From Halalkalicoccus paucihalophilus (lineage in GTDB: Archaea; Halobacteriota; Halobacteria; Halobacteriales; Halalkalicoccaceae), in assembly GCF_001593955.1 (NCBI RefSeq), contig NZ_LTAZ01000013.1, positions 310,001 to 374,000 of the forward strand: a stretch of DNA of 64,000 nt. The letters are read 5' to 3'. Under the pieces are notes generated by a model. It saw nothing but the letters and a program-made list of their open reading frames with translations, did no database searches and had not been told where the DNA came from. This document shows positions 16,874 to 27,315 of this stretch, piece by piece (positions within the stretch are counted from its first letter, which is position 1; each line of letters opens with the position of its first letter). The translations under genes and the position numbers were made by a program.

Positions 16874-19800
16874 ATGGATGAGGAGAAAATAGAGGCTATC
16901 GGTAAAGCACTCCGGACTGAGAGACACAGAGTTAACGCAATTAATTTAATCTCGAAAATTAATCCTCTACCTCAATCTCTGGCTACAGCTTGGATTAATG
17001 ACATAGTCTACGCTCTTGATACCGAGACTGGAGCGTACAATAAATTCCAGATTCTTAAGCAGCTAAAACGGTTAGCCCAAGAACATCCTAGCGAAGCTGT
17101 GGTAGCTGTCCCCTCAGTCGCCAAAGAAGTGAACAATGAATTACGGAACAGTGCTGAGGAGGATCTCTCAAGCAATACCAAGGTGAATTGGGGTACGGAA
17201 ATTCTGCAGTACATTTTAGAAGGGACGGACGCCTCAGAAGCACGCTTTGATATCCATCCAAGAGATATTAATGCGTTCCTTAATTACGGTGGTTCGGAAC
17301 ACCGTTCACTTGGGTACCGGTTGTTAGGACGGAGTGCTACTCCAGAAGCTGTCCGAAAACTTACCAGAGATGATATTTCATACGAACTAGAATTAGTTGT
17401 TAGTTCATATGAGGAGGCAATTAAAGACGCATGTACTATCGTTCTGGATTTTCTTAGCAATGATGAAAATATTACCACTACGGAAACTATTGTTTCGTTT
17501 TCCGAATTGTATTCAGCTGATGTCTTAGAACCTGATTCTCAAACGTTAGAATATGTTCGAAACCAACTCTTAAACCTACTACGAACGGAAGACAGGAATG
17601 AAAAACAACTCCTATCCGTAATTGTGGAAATTTCGAAGGAAAACAAGGACTTCGCAAAGGTGATCGGAGAAGAGGCATTCAAACTCTTAGATGGCGATTC
17701 TAGCGATCAATATGTCGCTTGGCGTATACTGTCAAGAGTTGCAGAGTGTACTCCGATTGTCGTACTTAACAGGTCTGATAAATTGATACAAGAGATTACT
17801 GCTAATGGATCTGATAGCACTTTAGAAGGTTTGAAGATTGTATCAATTCTCGGTAGACATGGTCCTGCGGTTCCGGCGGATCTTGCTAAAGCCACGATAT
17901 GCGCTCTAAAAGAAGAAGAACGAGATATCGTCATCGCGGCAGTAGAAGCCGTTTCTACAATAGATTTTTATCCACCACCAGATCCGTTGATGACTCTGGC
18001 GGAAGGGAACGATAAGGTTGGCAAAGCAGCTTCAAAAGCAATAGACGAATTATTAAAGAGAGAGCGAGACCGTTTGACATCTTCTGATAGGAAATTTCAG
18101 TTAGCTGAATCAGAGGTGAGTCTATTCAAAGGCGATAGAGGAAGGACCCACCTTAAACAACGCACGCGAGATGGATTTTGGGCTGATCTTGATCTTAGTA
18201 AAATAAGGATGGGTACCGTGAAGGAGACGGTAATGACTGTAAATAGGGACGAAAATGTCCCTGTCGTATTTCCCTACTATGAACCGAGGGATGTAGTTCT
18301 CCTTGCAATAGCACTAGTACTGAGTGATACTAAGGCCAAGAGACAGATTGGGATATATTCTCCTGGTTCAAGAGCACACTGGGGAATGAAAGGTGAGATT
18401 AGAGATGAATTAAATAAATTTGCGCTCTCAAATGTTGCGGGCGAAGTAGTTAACGCAGTACCAATTCCCAATATTGTCCCTCACGCCTACGTCTGGGATA
18501 AGGAAGTGAAAAACGATTCCAGAGGGGACGGACCTGGGCGCTTCATCCTCTGTAAGGAGCTACACGATTTAGAATACGTTAGTGATCTCGACGTCATTTT
18601 GTTGAATTTGACATCCAGAACGAAAGAGGATCTACAGGAGAGACTACGAGATGTTGAGGAAAAACACCCACAAGCAACATTCGTTAATGCATATAGTTAC
18701 TATGTGAAAAATGAGAGAGATGGCCGCCCGAGATACGGTCCGCCTCTAGGATTAGATTCAATATCAACTGTTCCCGGCCTCAACACAATTGATACCGTTC
18801 TACAACGATCTAATTTCAATCGGGAATCGTATCTCTCCGAATCTGCCCCCGCCGACTTTACCTTATCTAGCTTGACGAAATGTATCAATACTCAAAAGAA
18901 GTGGTCACTCGGTGAAGACGATATCCGGTCGTTAGCGGATGCAGCGTCAATAAGAATAGACCACGTTAAGGCCAAAGATATCTCGTCGCTACTAGATCAA
19001 GTGTTTAAAGAGTCGGCTAGTCTGAGAGGCGTTGATGATGGCGGTGCAGGGGGGATGATCTTCTCTCGTCAACTGTTCTTTGAACGGCTTCCAGTGCCAG
19101 GTAAAGACTTTGACGAGTGGGTGCGAGAGCGTTACTACAGGGGCGAATGGTTCGTTCCACCGCTCATTAACGAGAGAATTGGGGATATTGAGGAGAGAGC
19201 AGGAACGGTAGAGAATCTCCAAGCAGTACGTCCACTGAACAGATCTGTGCGGATCTTCCAGCAGATAGATCAGCGGCTCCGAGAACAAAATCCTCTATTT
19301 GACAAACTGAAGGAATACATCCGTGATACTAGAGAAAACGATCAACGCTTGGCAATCTTTAGCGAGAGTCCGAAGCATGCAGAGATACTCAAATATTCCC
19401 TCTTGAAACAGGAAGTAGTCACTCAAGACGAACTAGACACGGGTTTTATTTCCGTCGTCTCTCCCGATGAGGCGAGAGGAATGGACGTTCACGACATACT
19501 TGTAGTGTTCGGAGTCCTCCATAGAGAGAATGCTGCGTTTTATATTCATCCAAGAGTCTCTGAGACGCTCATATTGACCTACGATCGGACGTGGGCAACA
19601 ATGGTAGAACGACACGCACGTGAGTTCGTTGAAACCCTAAATGATGTCGTCGGTGGCTCTAACTCCTCTCCATACCTGTATCCCGAGCTATTAGGGGACA
19701 CCGAACAAGAGCCTGTTGATGAGACAAGTAACGTGGAATCTACAGGGGGTAGCGTGGTGGCCGATGGCGACTCTCAACACTACAAGTCCGGTTCACTGGA

Positions 19801-20635
19801 CCCTGCAAGTTCAGCGGGTCAAGGGTTAAAAACGAAGGTTAAAATTCTCGCTGACGCGATGGAAGCTGTCTCAAGTCGGGAGTACCGTGAGGAGTCGGGG
19901 CGGTACGAGAGAGAAATCCGTCATTACATTGTTAAAACTGAATTCGATAAAGAAATCAAACTCACGAACTATGATCGAATCTTGTGTAGACGGCCGAACA
20001 ACAGCAAGGTAGAGTACCATTGGGTCAGTCCGGAAGCACTTACTTCCGGAGATACCATAGTTACGATTCCAGATGAGATAGAGAGAGAACTATGGAGAGA
20101 GCAGCTTCGAAATCTCTACGAAAACGAAGTCAATGCAGACCAGGCAATTAATCGGCTTACCGATTGGTATGAAGCATTGCAGGAAATCTGGCGTCGTATT
20201 GAAGAAGACCTATCCACCACTGAAATTGCCACCGATTCGAAAATCCATGAAGTGATATTTGAAAATCTGGAACAGTCGAATGATAATTTTGAACGTACCA
20301 AGCCAACTGTCCAAACTTGGTTTAACTCGGTTCTGGAGGCAGACGGACCGCTTAATCTTGTTAAGGACCCCTCACTGACGATCGGACCGAGATCGTATTC
20401 AGATATTGAAGCCATTGGTCGTGCATTCAAATATGACCGACTCTCTGCCGACGCGAAGGAAATTGAAGCTGCAATGGAAGGACTCCGAACGATAAACCGC
20501 CAGCAGGGCCACGAACTCCACGATGCGATCCGAGAGCAGATGAATACTAGTAAATCCACGCATGTACGGGAGGCCGCAGAACAGCACGTAGTAAAGGATA
20601 TAAAACAGATAAATAATGAGTTTAATTCTAACTAA
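16874..20635 (+). CDS. drmE: DrmE-like DISARM protein 1 with N-terminal HEAT-like repeats
   Basis: A 1253-aa protein. Residues 1-400 are alpha-helical repeats of HEAT/ARM character (FQILKQLKRLAQEHPSEAVV; SIVSILGRHGPAVPADLA-type units). Residues 460-900 form a core shared with the second DrmE-like protein at 35392: SRAHWGMKGEIRDEL against TSVHWGQKGEVRDTY, YYVKNERDGRPRYGPP against YTKNEGDGVPRYAPP, and LFFERLP against MFFKRLP. Residues 990-1253 form a helical C-terminal domain. DrmE is the class 2-specific DISARM component and its function is not established. The call rests on the adjacent drmA-drmB-drmC genes and the cytosine methyltransferase. The large size comes from the extra N-terminal repeats. 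Confidence 0.65.
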   Translation: MDEEKIEAIGKALRTERHRVNAINLISKINPLPQSLATAWINDIVYALDTETGAYNKFQILKQLKRLAQEHPSEAVVAVPSVAKEVNNELRNSAEEDLSSNTKVNWGTEILQYILEGTDASEARFDIHPRDINAFLNYGGSEHRSLGYRLLGRSATPEAVRKLTRDDISYELELVVSSYEEAIKDACTIVLDFLSNDENITTTETIVSFSELYSADVLEPDSQTLEYVRNQLLNLLRTEDRNEKQLLSVIVEISKENKDFAKVIGEEAFKLLDGDSSDQYVAWRILSRVAECTPIVVLNRSDKLIQEITANGSDSTLEGLKIVSILGRHGPAVPADLAKATICALKEEERDIVIAAVEAVSTIDFYPPPDPLMTLAEGNDKVGKAASKAIDELLKRERDRLTSSDRKFQLAESEVSLFKGDRGRTHLKQRTRDGFWADLDLSKIRMGTVKETVMTVNRDENVPVVFPYYEPRDVVLLAIALVLSDTKAKRQIGIYSPGSRAHWGMKGEIRDELNKFALSNVAGEVVNAVPIPNIVPHAYVWDKEVKNDSRGDGPGRFILCKELHDLEYVSDLDVILLNLTSRTKEDLQERLRDVEEKHPQATFVNAYSYYVKNERDGRPRYGPPLGLDSISTVPGLNTIDTVLQRSNFNRESYLSESAPADFTLSSLTKCINTQKKWSLGEDDIRSLADAASIRIDHVKAKDISSLLDQVFKESASLRGVDDGGAGGMIFSRQLFFERLPVPGKDFDEWVRERYYRGEWFVPPLINERIGDIEERAGTVENLQAVRPLNRSVRIFQQIDQRLREQNPLFDKLKEYIRDTRENDQRLAIFSESPKHAEILKYSLLKQEVVTQDELDTGFISVVSPDEARGMDVHDILVVFGVLHRENAAFYIHPRVSETLILTYDRTWATMVERHAREFVETLNDVVGGSNSSPYLYPELLGDTEQEPVDETSNVESTGGSVVADGDSQHYKSGSLDPASSAGQGLKTKVKILADAMEAVSSREYREESGRYEREIRHYIVKTEFDKEIKLTNYDRILCRRPNNSKVEYHWVSPEALTSGDTIVTIPDEIERELWREQLRNLYENEVNADQAINRLTDWYEALQEIWRRIEEDLSTTEIATDSKIHEVIFENLEQSNDNFERTKPTVQTWFNSVLEADGPLNLVKDPSLTIGPRSYSDIEAIGRAFKYDRLSADAKEIEAAMEGLRTINRQQGHELHDAIREQMNTSKSTHVREAAEQHVVKDIKQINNEFNSN

Positions 20636-20695
20636 GTTTTGAGAACACTCTGATCGTTGAAGGGACTTTTCCCAACGTAAAAAGCCACAACTGAA

Positions 20696-20702
20696 TATTT
20701 AA
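20696..20702 (+). promoter_or_regulatory. TATA box before drmA
   Basis: TATTTAA lies 25-32 nt before the GTG start of drmA, within the 92-nt gap after the drmE-like gene. It suggests drmABC can be transcribed separately from drmE. Confidence 0.45.
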
Positions 20703-20727
20703 GCCCCCACGAGAGAAACGCGGAGTT

Positions 20728-23700
20728 GTGTCTCCTCGATTTGATTCAATACCTCCGAAAACCGATCCGGAGTACGTTCGTCCCCCGGATAGCGCGTATA
20801 AAGTATCAGATGATCCGTCGTATCGACGGCACCAAGCCGTCAACAAGGTTTTCACCGAGAGACTCACGAACCGTATCACTGGGCGTGGTGACAAACAGCA
20901 GAGGGTCTTTGGGATAGACCCGCAGGAGCAGTTCTTCGCCGGTGTTCTCGCCAGTCAGTACCCCTACCGGAAAGCTCAGGCTGAGGACGACACCTTCCAG
21001 AACATCGCCACAAAGGTCGCACCGTTTACACTTGGTCTGAAATTTCGTCTTAATGAGGACGTAGCAGACGACGCAGTTGTAGACGTAACACCAGACGCGA
21101 AGGTCTTTTACCGACGTTATCCGACATATAAGGAACAAGTTGAACACGGGGAACTTGCAAACGCGGCAGAAGACATTGAGATAGAGGAGGTGAAAGAGAC
21201 CGACGTTCGTGCCGATGGCGGCACCGAAGCTGAGGGTGCTCGTACACAGAGCTTGGTCGGAGTGTATGAGCGACTAGAACCGTCCTTCCCATCAATAGAG
21301 CTGACGGGCTCGGATCTTAAGGAAGCTGCTGAGACTGGTCAAACTATAAAACAGAGTTTAGACGAACCATTCGCGGAGGCTCGGAGAGAGTTTGAAAACG
21401 CCAAGCGAACATTCCGTGAAGCCGACCCAGACGCAACATACCGAGAACAGGGAGACGTTCCACCCGAAGCGCGAAAAGACGAGTCCTCGTTTAAGGAGTA
21501 CATCAATCAAGTGTTCTCTGGGGAGCCAGTCCCTACACCGTGGAGGGCTGCAGTTAGAATCACCTGCAGTCGCCGTCCGGAAGAGAGCACTATCGTGGTT
21601 TCCGTTCAACTCGTCAACACACACGGTGAAGACTTTAGCGAAGCCATCAAGTGCGACTCCGAGTGGCAGACGTACCTATTTGATGCTGGAGTCTCTGTCG
21701 ATATTAACGGCGCGTCTCTCCTTCCCTTTGAGTCCCAAGAGATTCGTGACAAGTACCAATATGACGGAGAGATCTACGCCGTTGGCGAGAACTGTGCAGT
21801 GAATTCTAGAGGTGGAGAGACGGTGAGCTATGCCGAGACTACCACGGTTCCTATCCACGAACAACCGAAGTACCGGTCCCGCGAGACTGTCCCCGCACCC
21901 TTTGAAGCTCTCGCTGACGGGGTCACAAACAACGTGTTGGGAGTGATCGCAGACGAGATGGAACGAGCTGCAGAACAGTACGACGAACTGAGAGATGAAG
22001 TGCTTAAGGAGAAATCAGAGGCGGCCGGCGAGGATTTCAATAACGCGATAGAGGAGTTCATTGCGGAGCGTGAGCGTTTTAAGCGAGGGCGCAAGCTGAT
22101 CCAGGAAGACGAAGACGTAGGGCGGGCCTTTAGGGCACTGAACCGAACGTTCTCTCAAATGGGTGATGAGTTCACAGAGTGGCGACTCTTCCAGATTATC
22201 TTCATTGTGATGAGTATCCCGGACATTGTCGCCCAAGCAGACCCCGACCGAGACATCAAAGATCATCTTGATATCGGTGACGTGATTTACTTCCCGACTG
22301 GTGGCGGGAAGACGGAAGCCTACCTCGGACTCGTCGTTTTCACGGCCTTCTACGACCGTCTACGCGGGAAGCACTTCGGCACGACAGCTTGGACAAAGTT
22401 CCCCCTCAGACTACTCTCCCTCCAGCAGTTGCAGCGAATCGCAAACGTGCTCTGTCAGGCCGAGACAATTCGTCGAAAAGATGATAACTTTAGTGGAGAA
22501 GAGTTCAGTGTCGGGTACTTCGTTGGGAAGAACAACACACCGAACAAGGTGATAGAAGGTGATTCAAACGGTGCGAACAACGCACGGAAAGCACGGGACA
22601 ATAAAGAGAAGCAAGAAGATTGGCTCATCGTCTCCGAGTGTCCGTACTGTGGAGAAGATTCCGTTGAAGTCACGGGAGACGAACAACGTCTACGGATTGT
22701 CCACCAGTGTACGAACTCGGAGTGTCCCGAGGTAGAGCGTCAGGGAGGTGAGGCCGCCGAGTTGCCCGTCTACATAACGGATGAAGAGGTATACCGGTAC
22801 GCGCCAACGTTTATCGTGAGTACTATTGACAAGATGGCGATCATGGGGATGCAACGGCGAGCACGTACACTGTTCGGTCGAGTAAAACACAGGTGCCCCA
22901 ACCATGGCTATACGGGTGAGAACAGATGCCTGTGTGACGATTGGAACTACCCGGATGACATACAGTGTGATAGCGAGTCGCTAGAATCCGTAGACCCAGT
23001 TGACCCTCCATCTCTCTTCATCCAGGACGAGTTACACCTGCTACGGGAGGAATTCGGAGCGTTCGACTCACACTACGAGACGTTCCTACAAGAATGGATG
23101 GACAAAGTAACGGACAATGGTTGGACTCCCAAGTACGTCGCCGCCACAGCGACGATAGCTGGTGCGAAAGAGCAGGTCCAGTCTCTCTACTGGCGTGACG
23201 CGAAAATCTTCCCCTCTCAAGGTCCCCGTTTGAAACAGTCGTTTTACGCCTATGAAGACCCCCATCAGCTTGGCAGACAGATGGTCGGGGCTGTACCGCG
23301 GAGTGTCTCTCGGACGTTCGCAATCAACACAGTGATCAAAGAGTACGCTCAGATTGTCCAGAAGTTCCGTGCCGACCTTGATTCGCTCCGCGACGCTCTA
23401 TTTTCTATTGATGCAACGAGCGGGCCTCTTGACCTACCAGATAAAGTCAATGAACAGGAGAACCTCCTCCAAGACCTCTTGACACAGTATGAGACACAGA
23501 TCTCGTACAACATCTCAAAGGGCAACAGCGACATGCTCCAGCGGTCGGTCAAAACGATGATCAACTGGCAGTTAGAGTCCTACGGAGAGCCTTACAAGTC
23601 ACTTACATCCGTGTCGCTGACTGGAGAGACGCCGATGAGTATCGTAAGAGACGCCCTTGATCGGCTGGAATCTGACGACCCAGACCGACCAATCGACATC

Positions 23701-24399
23701 GTCATCGCCACTTCAATGATCTCCCACGGGGTTGACGTCAATAAGTTCAACTTCATCTCATTCTTTGGGATGCCCCGGAATACTGCCGAGTACATTCAAG
23801 CGTACTCACGGGTTGGCCGACGCCACACTGGAAGTGTATTCCTCCTGTTTGACTCAATGCGGGCGCGAGATCGGAGCCACTACACTCGTTTTGATCACTA
23901 TCACCGTTATCAAGACCTTCTAGTGGAAGCGACACCGTTGGAGCGGTGGGCGGAATTCGCCGTTGAGTGTACATTACCGGGGATATTTGCTGGCCTGATC
24001 ATCCAGTACTACGATGAACTCCTGGAAGACCAGTATGACGACCGTGTGTACCTCCACGAAGGACTTCAGGAAGCGGCTCGGAACGGCGATATTGACCGTG
24101 AAGAGATGCTGGAGATGGTACTACGTTGTTACGCCGTCACTGAGGATCATGAGCGCGAGTGGGCCGACACGACCGGGATGCAGCTCTACCGGGAGAAACT
24201 GAAGAAGTACTTTAAGGAACTGTGGACTCGTGCTATGAAGAAACCGCTTAACCCGAAGAAAGACTGGATAGGGTTCCTGCTTGACCGAGAAGAAGATCAC
24301 AGAGGCCCCATGCGGAGTCTCAGAGATATCGACGAACAGATACCCGTCTACCCGACCCCCGGATCGGCCGTCGCTCTCAAGATGTTAACTGACAATTAG
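20728..24399 (+). CDS. drmA: DISARM helicase DrmA
   Basis: A 1223-aa superfamily 2 helicase. Walker A is FPTGGGKTEAYLGL (about 522-535), motif II is QDELHLL (about 764) and motif III is AATAT (about 800). Motif V lies in IVIATSMISHGVDV (about 990) and motif VI in QAYSRVGRR (about 1023). Between motifs I and II are zinc-type cysteine clusters (CPYCGED...CTNSEC near 637-665; CPNHGY...CLC near 725). DrmA is the DNA-engaging ATPase of DISARM and works with DrmB. The start is GTG, supported by TATTTAA upstream. It ends 14 nt before drmB and forms an operon with drmB and drmC. Confidence 0.85.
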   Translation: MSPRFDSIPPKTDPEYVRPPDSAYKVSDDPSYRRHQAVNKVFTERLTNRITGRGDKQQRVFGIDPQEQFFAGVLASQYPYRKAQAEDDTFQNIATKVAPFTLGLKFRLNEDVADDAVVDVTPDAKVFYRRYPTYKEQVEHGELANAAEDIEIEEVKETDVRADGGTEAEGARTQSLVGVYERLEPSFPSIELTGSDLKEAAETGQTIKQSLDEPFAEARREFENAKRTFREADPDATYREQGDVPPEARKDESSFKEYINQVFSGEPVPTPWRAAVRITCSRRPEESTIVVSVQLVNTHGEDFSEAIKCDSEWQTYLFDAGVSVDINGASLLPFESQEIRDKYQYDGEIYAVGENCAVNSRGGETVSYAETTTVPIHEQPKYRSRETVPAPFEALADGVTNNVLGVIADEMERAAEQYDELRDEVLKEKSEAAGEDFNNAIEEFIAERERFKRGRKLIQEDEDVGRAFRALNRTFSQMGDEFTEWRLFQIIFIVMSIPDIVAQADPDRDIKDHLDIGDVIYFPTGGGKTEAYLGLVVFTAFYDRLRGKHFGTTAWTKFPLRLLSLQQLQRIANVLCQAETIRRKDDNFSGEEFSVGYFVGKNNTPNKVIEGDSNGANNARKARDNKEKQEDWLIVSECPYCGEDSVEVTGDEQRLRIVHQCTNSECPEVERQGGEAAELPVYITDEEVYRYAPTFIVSTIDKMAIMGMQRRARTLFGRVKHRCPNHGYTGENRCLCDDWNYPDDIQCDSESLESVDPVDPPSLFIQDELHLLREEFGAFDSHYETFLQEWMDKVTDNGWTPKYVAATATIAGAKEQVQSLYWRDAKIFPSQGPRLKQSFYAYEDPHQLGRQMVGAVPRSVSRTFAINTVIKEYAQIVQKFRADLDSLRDALFSIDATSGPLDLPDKVNEQENLLQDLLTQYETQISYNISKGNSDMLQRSVKTMINWQLESYGEPYKSLTSVSLTGETPMSIVRDALDRLESDDPDRPIDIVIATSMISHGVDVNKFNFISFFGMPRNTAEYIQAYSRVGRRHTGSVFLLFDSMRARDRSHYTRFDHYHRYQDLLVEATPLERWAEFAVECTLPGIFAGLIIQYYDELLEDQYDDRVYLHEGLQEAARNGDIDREEMLEMVLRCYAVTEDHEREWADTTGMQLYREKLKKYFKELWTRAMKKPLNPKKDWIGFLLDREEDHRGPMRSLRDIDEQIPVYPTPGSAVALKMLTDN

Positions 24400-24413
24400 A
24401 GCCCAGAGAAATC

Positions 24414-26300
24414 ATGAGCCACGAGAACGCGGAAATGGAACGCGGTGTAGCGCAGGTGCTAGCAAATTTTGTACCTGGCGACCTGTTTGACTACGCTAGG
24501 TATGGGATCACTATGATGGTAGATGAGTGGCACCACCAAGAGATGGACGTTGATCAGCGACGGATAGCGAACCATGTTGAGGGGCGAGTGTCAAGCTTCC
24601 GGAACGGTGAGAGTCCGCCTTGGTCCGAACTAGACGAAGCCCGTATTGATGTATTTCGCCCACAGCAGGTCTACGGCGAGATCTTCCCAACAACGATGGT
24701 CTGCAAACGGTGTGACCACGTTGAGTATCGAGACACGGCTAAGGGGTTCGAATATACGAATGGACGATGTACACGGGGTGGGTGCGGCGGTCAGCTCCAA
24801 CAACTATCGTTCATAGCGACGCACGACTGTGGGGAGATCTTCACTCTGAAGCCATCAAGTTGCGGCGCACACGGGTATGACGACGTCCGTCTGAATCGGG
24901 GGAATCCGGAAGACATGCGGACGTGGTCCTTTGAGTGTGGAATATGCCACCAGCGGACTGGGGACCTATCTGCTTACTGTGACCGTTGTGATGAAATCGT
25001 CCGATCCATACAACCGACTAACGCTGGGACGGTGTTCTACCCTCAGCGAGAGATCATCGTTGATATTCCCCACGTCGGGGTACAAGAAGACGAAATCCCC
25101 TACGGTGAGGAGTGGACTCGCATTCTGATGGCTGCGCACCTCGGAGACGTTGATTTAGATAAGAAAGATGTCACTCTTGAGGACATAGCGAGCAGTGAGC
25201 AGTCAGAAGAGGAAGTCCTTGAAGACCTGTACGACCAGTTCGGAGAAGAGTGGGTTGAGGAGAACAAGAAACAGGCGCTACAGATTGCGATGGGTAACTC
25301 TCCAAGTCGAGGGACAGTCGTAGCCCAGAACCGCGACCGTATCCAGTTGCCGGCAGAGCGAGGGCAGAACGATGCAGGTGCAGCTTACACCGCAGTCGCC
25401 CACGAACTGTTCACGTTCCTGAGATCCACACGCGGCTACGAAGGAGGTTCAATGCGCGAGAGCGTCGAAGAACGCCACCCTACTCCACGGGCACTGTCCG
25501 AGTTCGTGGATAACAACGAATTCGTAGAGAAGTACCCGCAAGCGAAACTGTACCGAGAGAAGTTAGACCGAATCCACGTGTCCGACGCTTGGGTCGTAGA
25601 TAATTTCCCGCTGTTGAACACCGTGTTCGGCTACACACGCGATTCACCGGACGCCAGTGAGACGGCATTACGGGCGTTTGACCATCCGTACAATCTTGAC
25701 GCTCTCACCGTCTGGGGAGACCGTTCACCGTCAGAGGCGATAGTCCTTGAACTTGACAGAGCGGCCATCGTTGATTGGCTCGTCAAGAACGACTATCTCA
25801 CTGATACATCGGCACCGGACACCGACGATGACGTAGAATTGAAGCGATGGTTCCTGAATACTTTCAACAACACTCAAACCCAGAATCCATTCACGCCGAT
25901 AGAGCATGAGCTGACGGACGTTGTCTATCGACTGATCCACTCCAGCAGTCACGCCTTAATGAGTACCGCGAGTGAACAGTGTGGTCTCGGCACCGACAGC
26001 ATTTCTGAATTGCTCCTCCCAACTGTCCCTGCGATCGTCCTCTACGCTCAGAGCATGGAACACTTCGCACTCGGTGGAATGTTCACGTTGTTTAAGACCA
26101 GGATTCACCCCTGGATTGACAACGCAGTTGACCACGCCTCCCGGTGTATCTATGACCCGGCGTGTCTTGACGACGACGAAGGAGCTGCCTGTCACGCGTG
26201 CCTTTACGTCAGCGAATTCACGTGTGAGTACTATAACGGAGCGCTCGACAGAGAGTTACTCGTCGGGGGTGACAAGCACACCCCATTCTGGGATGTATAG
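24414..26300 (+). CDS. drmB: DISARM protein DrmB (DUF1998)
   Basis: A 628-aa protein of the size usual for DrmB. Cysteine pairs occur at about 96-127 (CKRCDHVEY...CTRGGCGGQL) and 177-195 (CGICHQRTG...CDRC). The C-terminal DUF1998 block is clear: HALMSTASEQCGLG, then LGGMFTLFKT, and CYSTEINE-rich text ACHACLYVSEFTCEYYN near 605. The C-terminal cysteines probably bind zinc. DrmB partners DrmA in DISARM and is thought to be needed for DNA entry control. It begins 14 nt after drmA and ends 6 nt before drmC, so the three genes are co-transcribed. Confidence 0.85.
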   Translation: MSHENAEMERGVAQVLANFVPGDLFDYARYGITMMVDEWHHQEMDVDQRRIANHVEGRVSSFRNGESPPWSELDEARIDVFRPQQVYGEIFPTTMVCKRCDHVEYRDTAKGFEYTNGRCTRGGCGGQLQQLSFIATHDCGEIFTLKPSSCGAHGYDDVRLNRGNPEDMRTWSFECGICHQRTGDLSAYCDRCDEIVRSIQPTNAGTVFYPQREIIVDIPHVGVQEDEIPYGEEWTRILMAAHLGDVDLDKKDVTLEDIASSEQSEEEVLEDLYDQFGEEWVEENKKQALQIAMGNSPSRGTVVAQNRDRIQLPAERGQNDAGAAYTAVAHELFTFLRSTRGYEGGSMRESVEERHPTPRALSEFVDNNEFVEKYPQAKLYREKLDRIHVSDAWVVDNFPLLNTVFGYTRDSPDASETALRAFDHPYNLDALTVWGDRSPSEAIVLELDRAAIVDWLVKNDYLTDTSAPDTDDDVELKRWFLNTFNNTQTQNPFTPIEHELTDVVYRLIHSSSHALMSTASEQCGLGTDSISELLLPTVPAIVLYAQSMEHFALGGMFTLFKTRIHPWIDNAVDHASRCIYDPACLDDDEGAACHACLYVSEFTCEYYNGALDRELLVGGDKHTPFWDV

Positions 26301-26306
26301 AGATAG

Positions 26307-27206
26307 ATGACCCACGGTAATGAGTGGTTCGACTCCGAAATGGATTTTACGATCGCTCGGGGTGTGAGCGACGCTAAACTACTCCTAGCTCTCCGGGACT
26401 ACTTCACTGGGTGTTCCGAACAAAATATCGAGGTAGATCGAGCGAAGCTCAATCGTTCACTGGACGCCGAACTGACGAAATCCGACGCGGAATCCCTCTT
26501 CACGGGATTGGTATTGAGCAGAGTAGCGAATCAGAAGCGCAGAGGGCGATCGTTCGCCGACTACTCGTTCATGGTTGAGTGCGAGCCCGCAGCGAGAGTA
26601 CTTGAGACTCAGAGAATCGCGAGAGCCGCGCTAGAAGAGGCAAGAACGAAGAGTTGGCGGAGCCAAACTCCTGACGCAGAGTTAACCGCCACTTTTCCTC
26701 CAGAAATTACCGACGAGGTATTGACCAATGTTCGGCCTCTTTCTGACGATCTCCGAACGCTGTTTTTTGGCGCCGACTCCCTTGTTCGGATCGCAAATCC
26801 GTACTTTGATCCGAACCCTTCCGTGGTCGGTGACATTGCGAGCCTAGCGAATCGTGGTGTCAAGACGAAGATTCTGACTCGTGAAACGAATTCAGCGAGT
26901 TTGAACCTCGTATCTGCGTTAAACTCCGTTTACGAAGGAATAGATCCACCGAATCGACACAGATTAAAGGTCCGTGATCTCTACGAGAGAGACGGCGAAA
27001 CTGGACGCCAAGCTTACGCAACTCACGCAAAGATCGCGATAGCCGATAGTGAGGTCTGTTACATTGGGAGCGCCAATTTGACCGACACGAGCCTCTCAAA
27101 CAACTTTGAGTTGGGTGTCCTCCTCCGGGGAGAGAACGTCAAAGTCGCTACCGAGGTATTTGATACTGTTTTTGATTTTGCGAGAGAGGTGAAATTACCT
27201 ATCTGA
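26307..27206 (+). CDS. drmC: DISARM protein DrmC (phospholipase D-like)
   Basis: A 299-aa protein with one complete phospholipase D motif near the C-terminus: HAKIAIADSEVCYIGSANL (about 238-256), giving His-x-Lys and a downstream Asp, followed by SNNFELGVLL. The preceding part (RIANPYFDPNPSVVGDIA) is the usual strand before the motif in DrmC-type proteins. The N-terminal 130 residues are helical. PLD-family nucleases act as dimers when one motif is present. In DISARM, DrmC is reported to be dispensable for protection. The gene starts 6 nt after drmB. Confidence 0.82.
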   Translation: MTHGNEWFDSEMDFTIARGVSDAKLLLALRDYFTGCSEQNIEVDRAKLNRSLDAELTKSDAESLFTGLVLSRVANQKRRGRSFADYSFMVECEPAARVLETQRIARAALEEARTKSWRSQTPDAELTATFPPEITDEVLTNVRPLSDDLRTLFFGADSLVRIANPYFDPNPSVVGDIASLANRGVKTKILTRETNSASLNLVSALNSVYEGIDPPNRHRLKVRDLYERDGETGRQAYATHAKIAIADSEVCYIGSANLTDTSLSNNFELGVLLRGENVKVATEVFDTVFDFAREVKLPI

Positions 27207-27315
27207 CGGGAGTCCTAAAATCGTCCTTCTCTCTTCTGGAAAGGACAACCGGAATCATTGACTGGAGTACGTGACTGGCGGACGTTTGTTTGTTTACGGC
27301 ATACTGTCTCAAAGT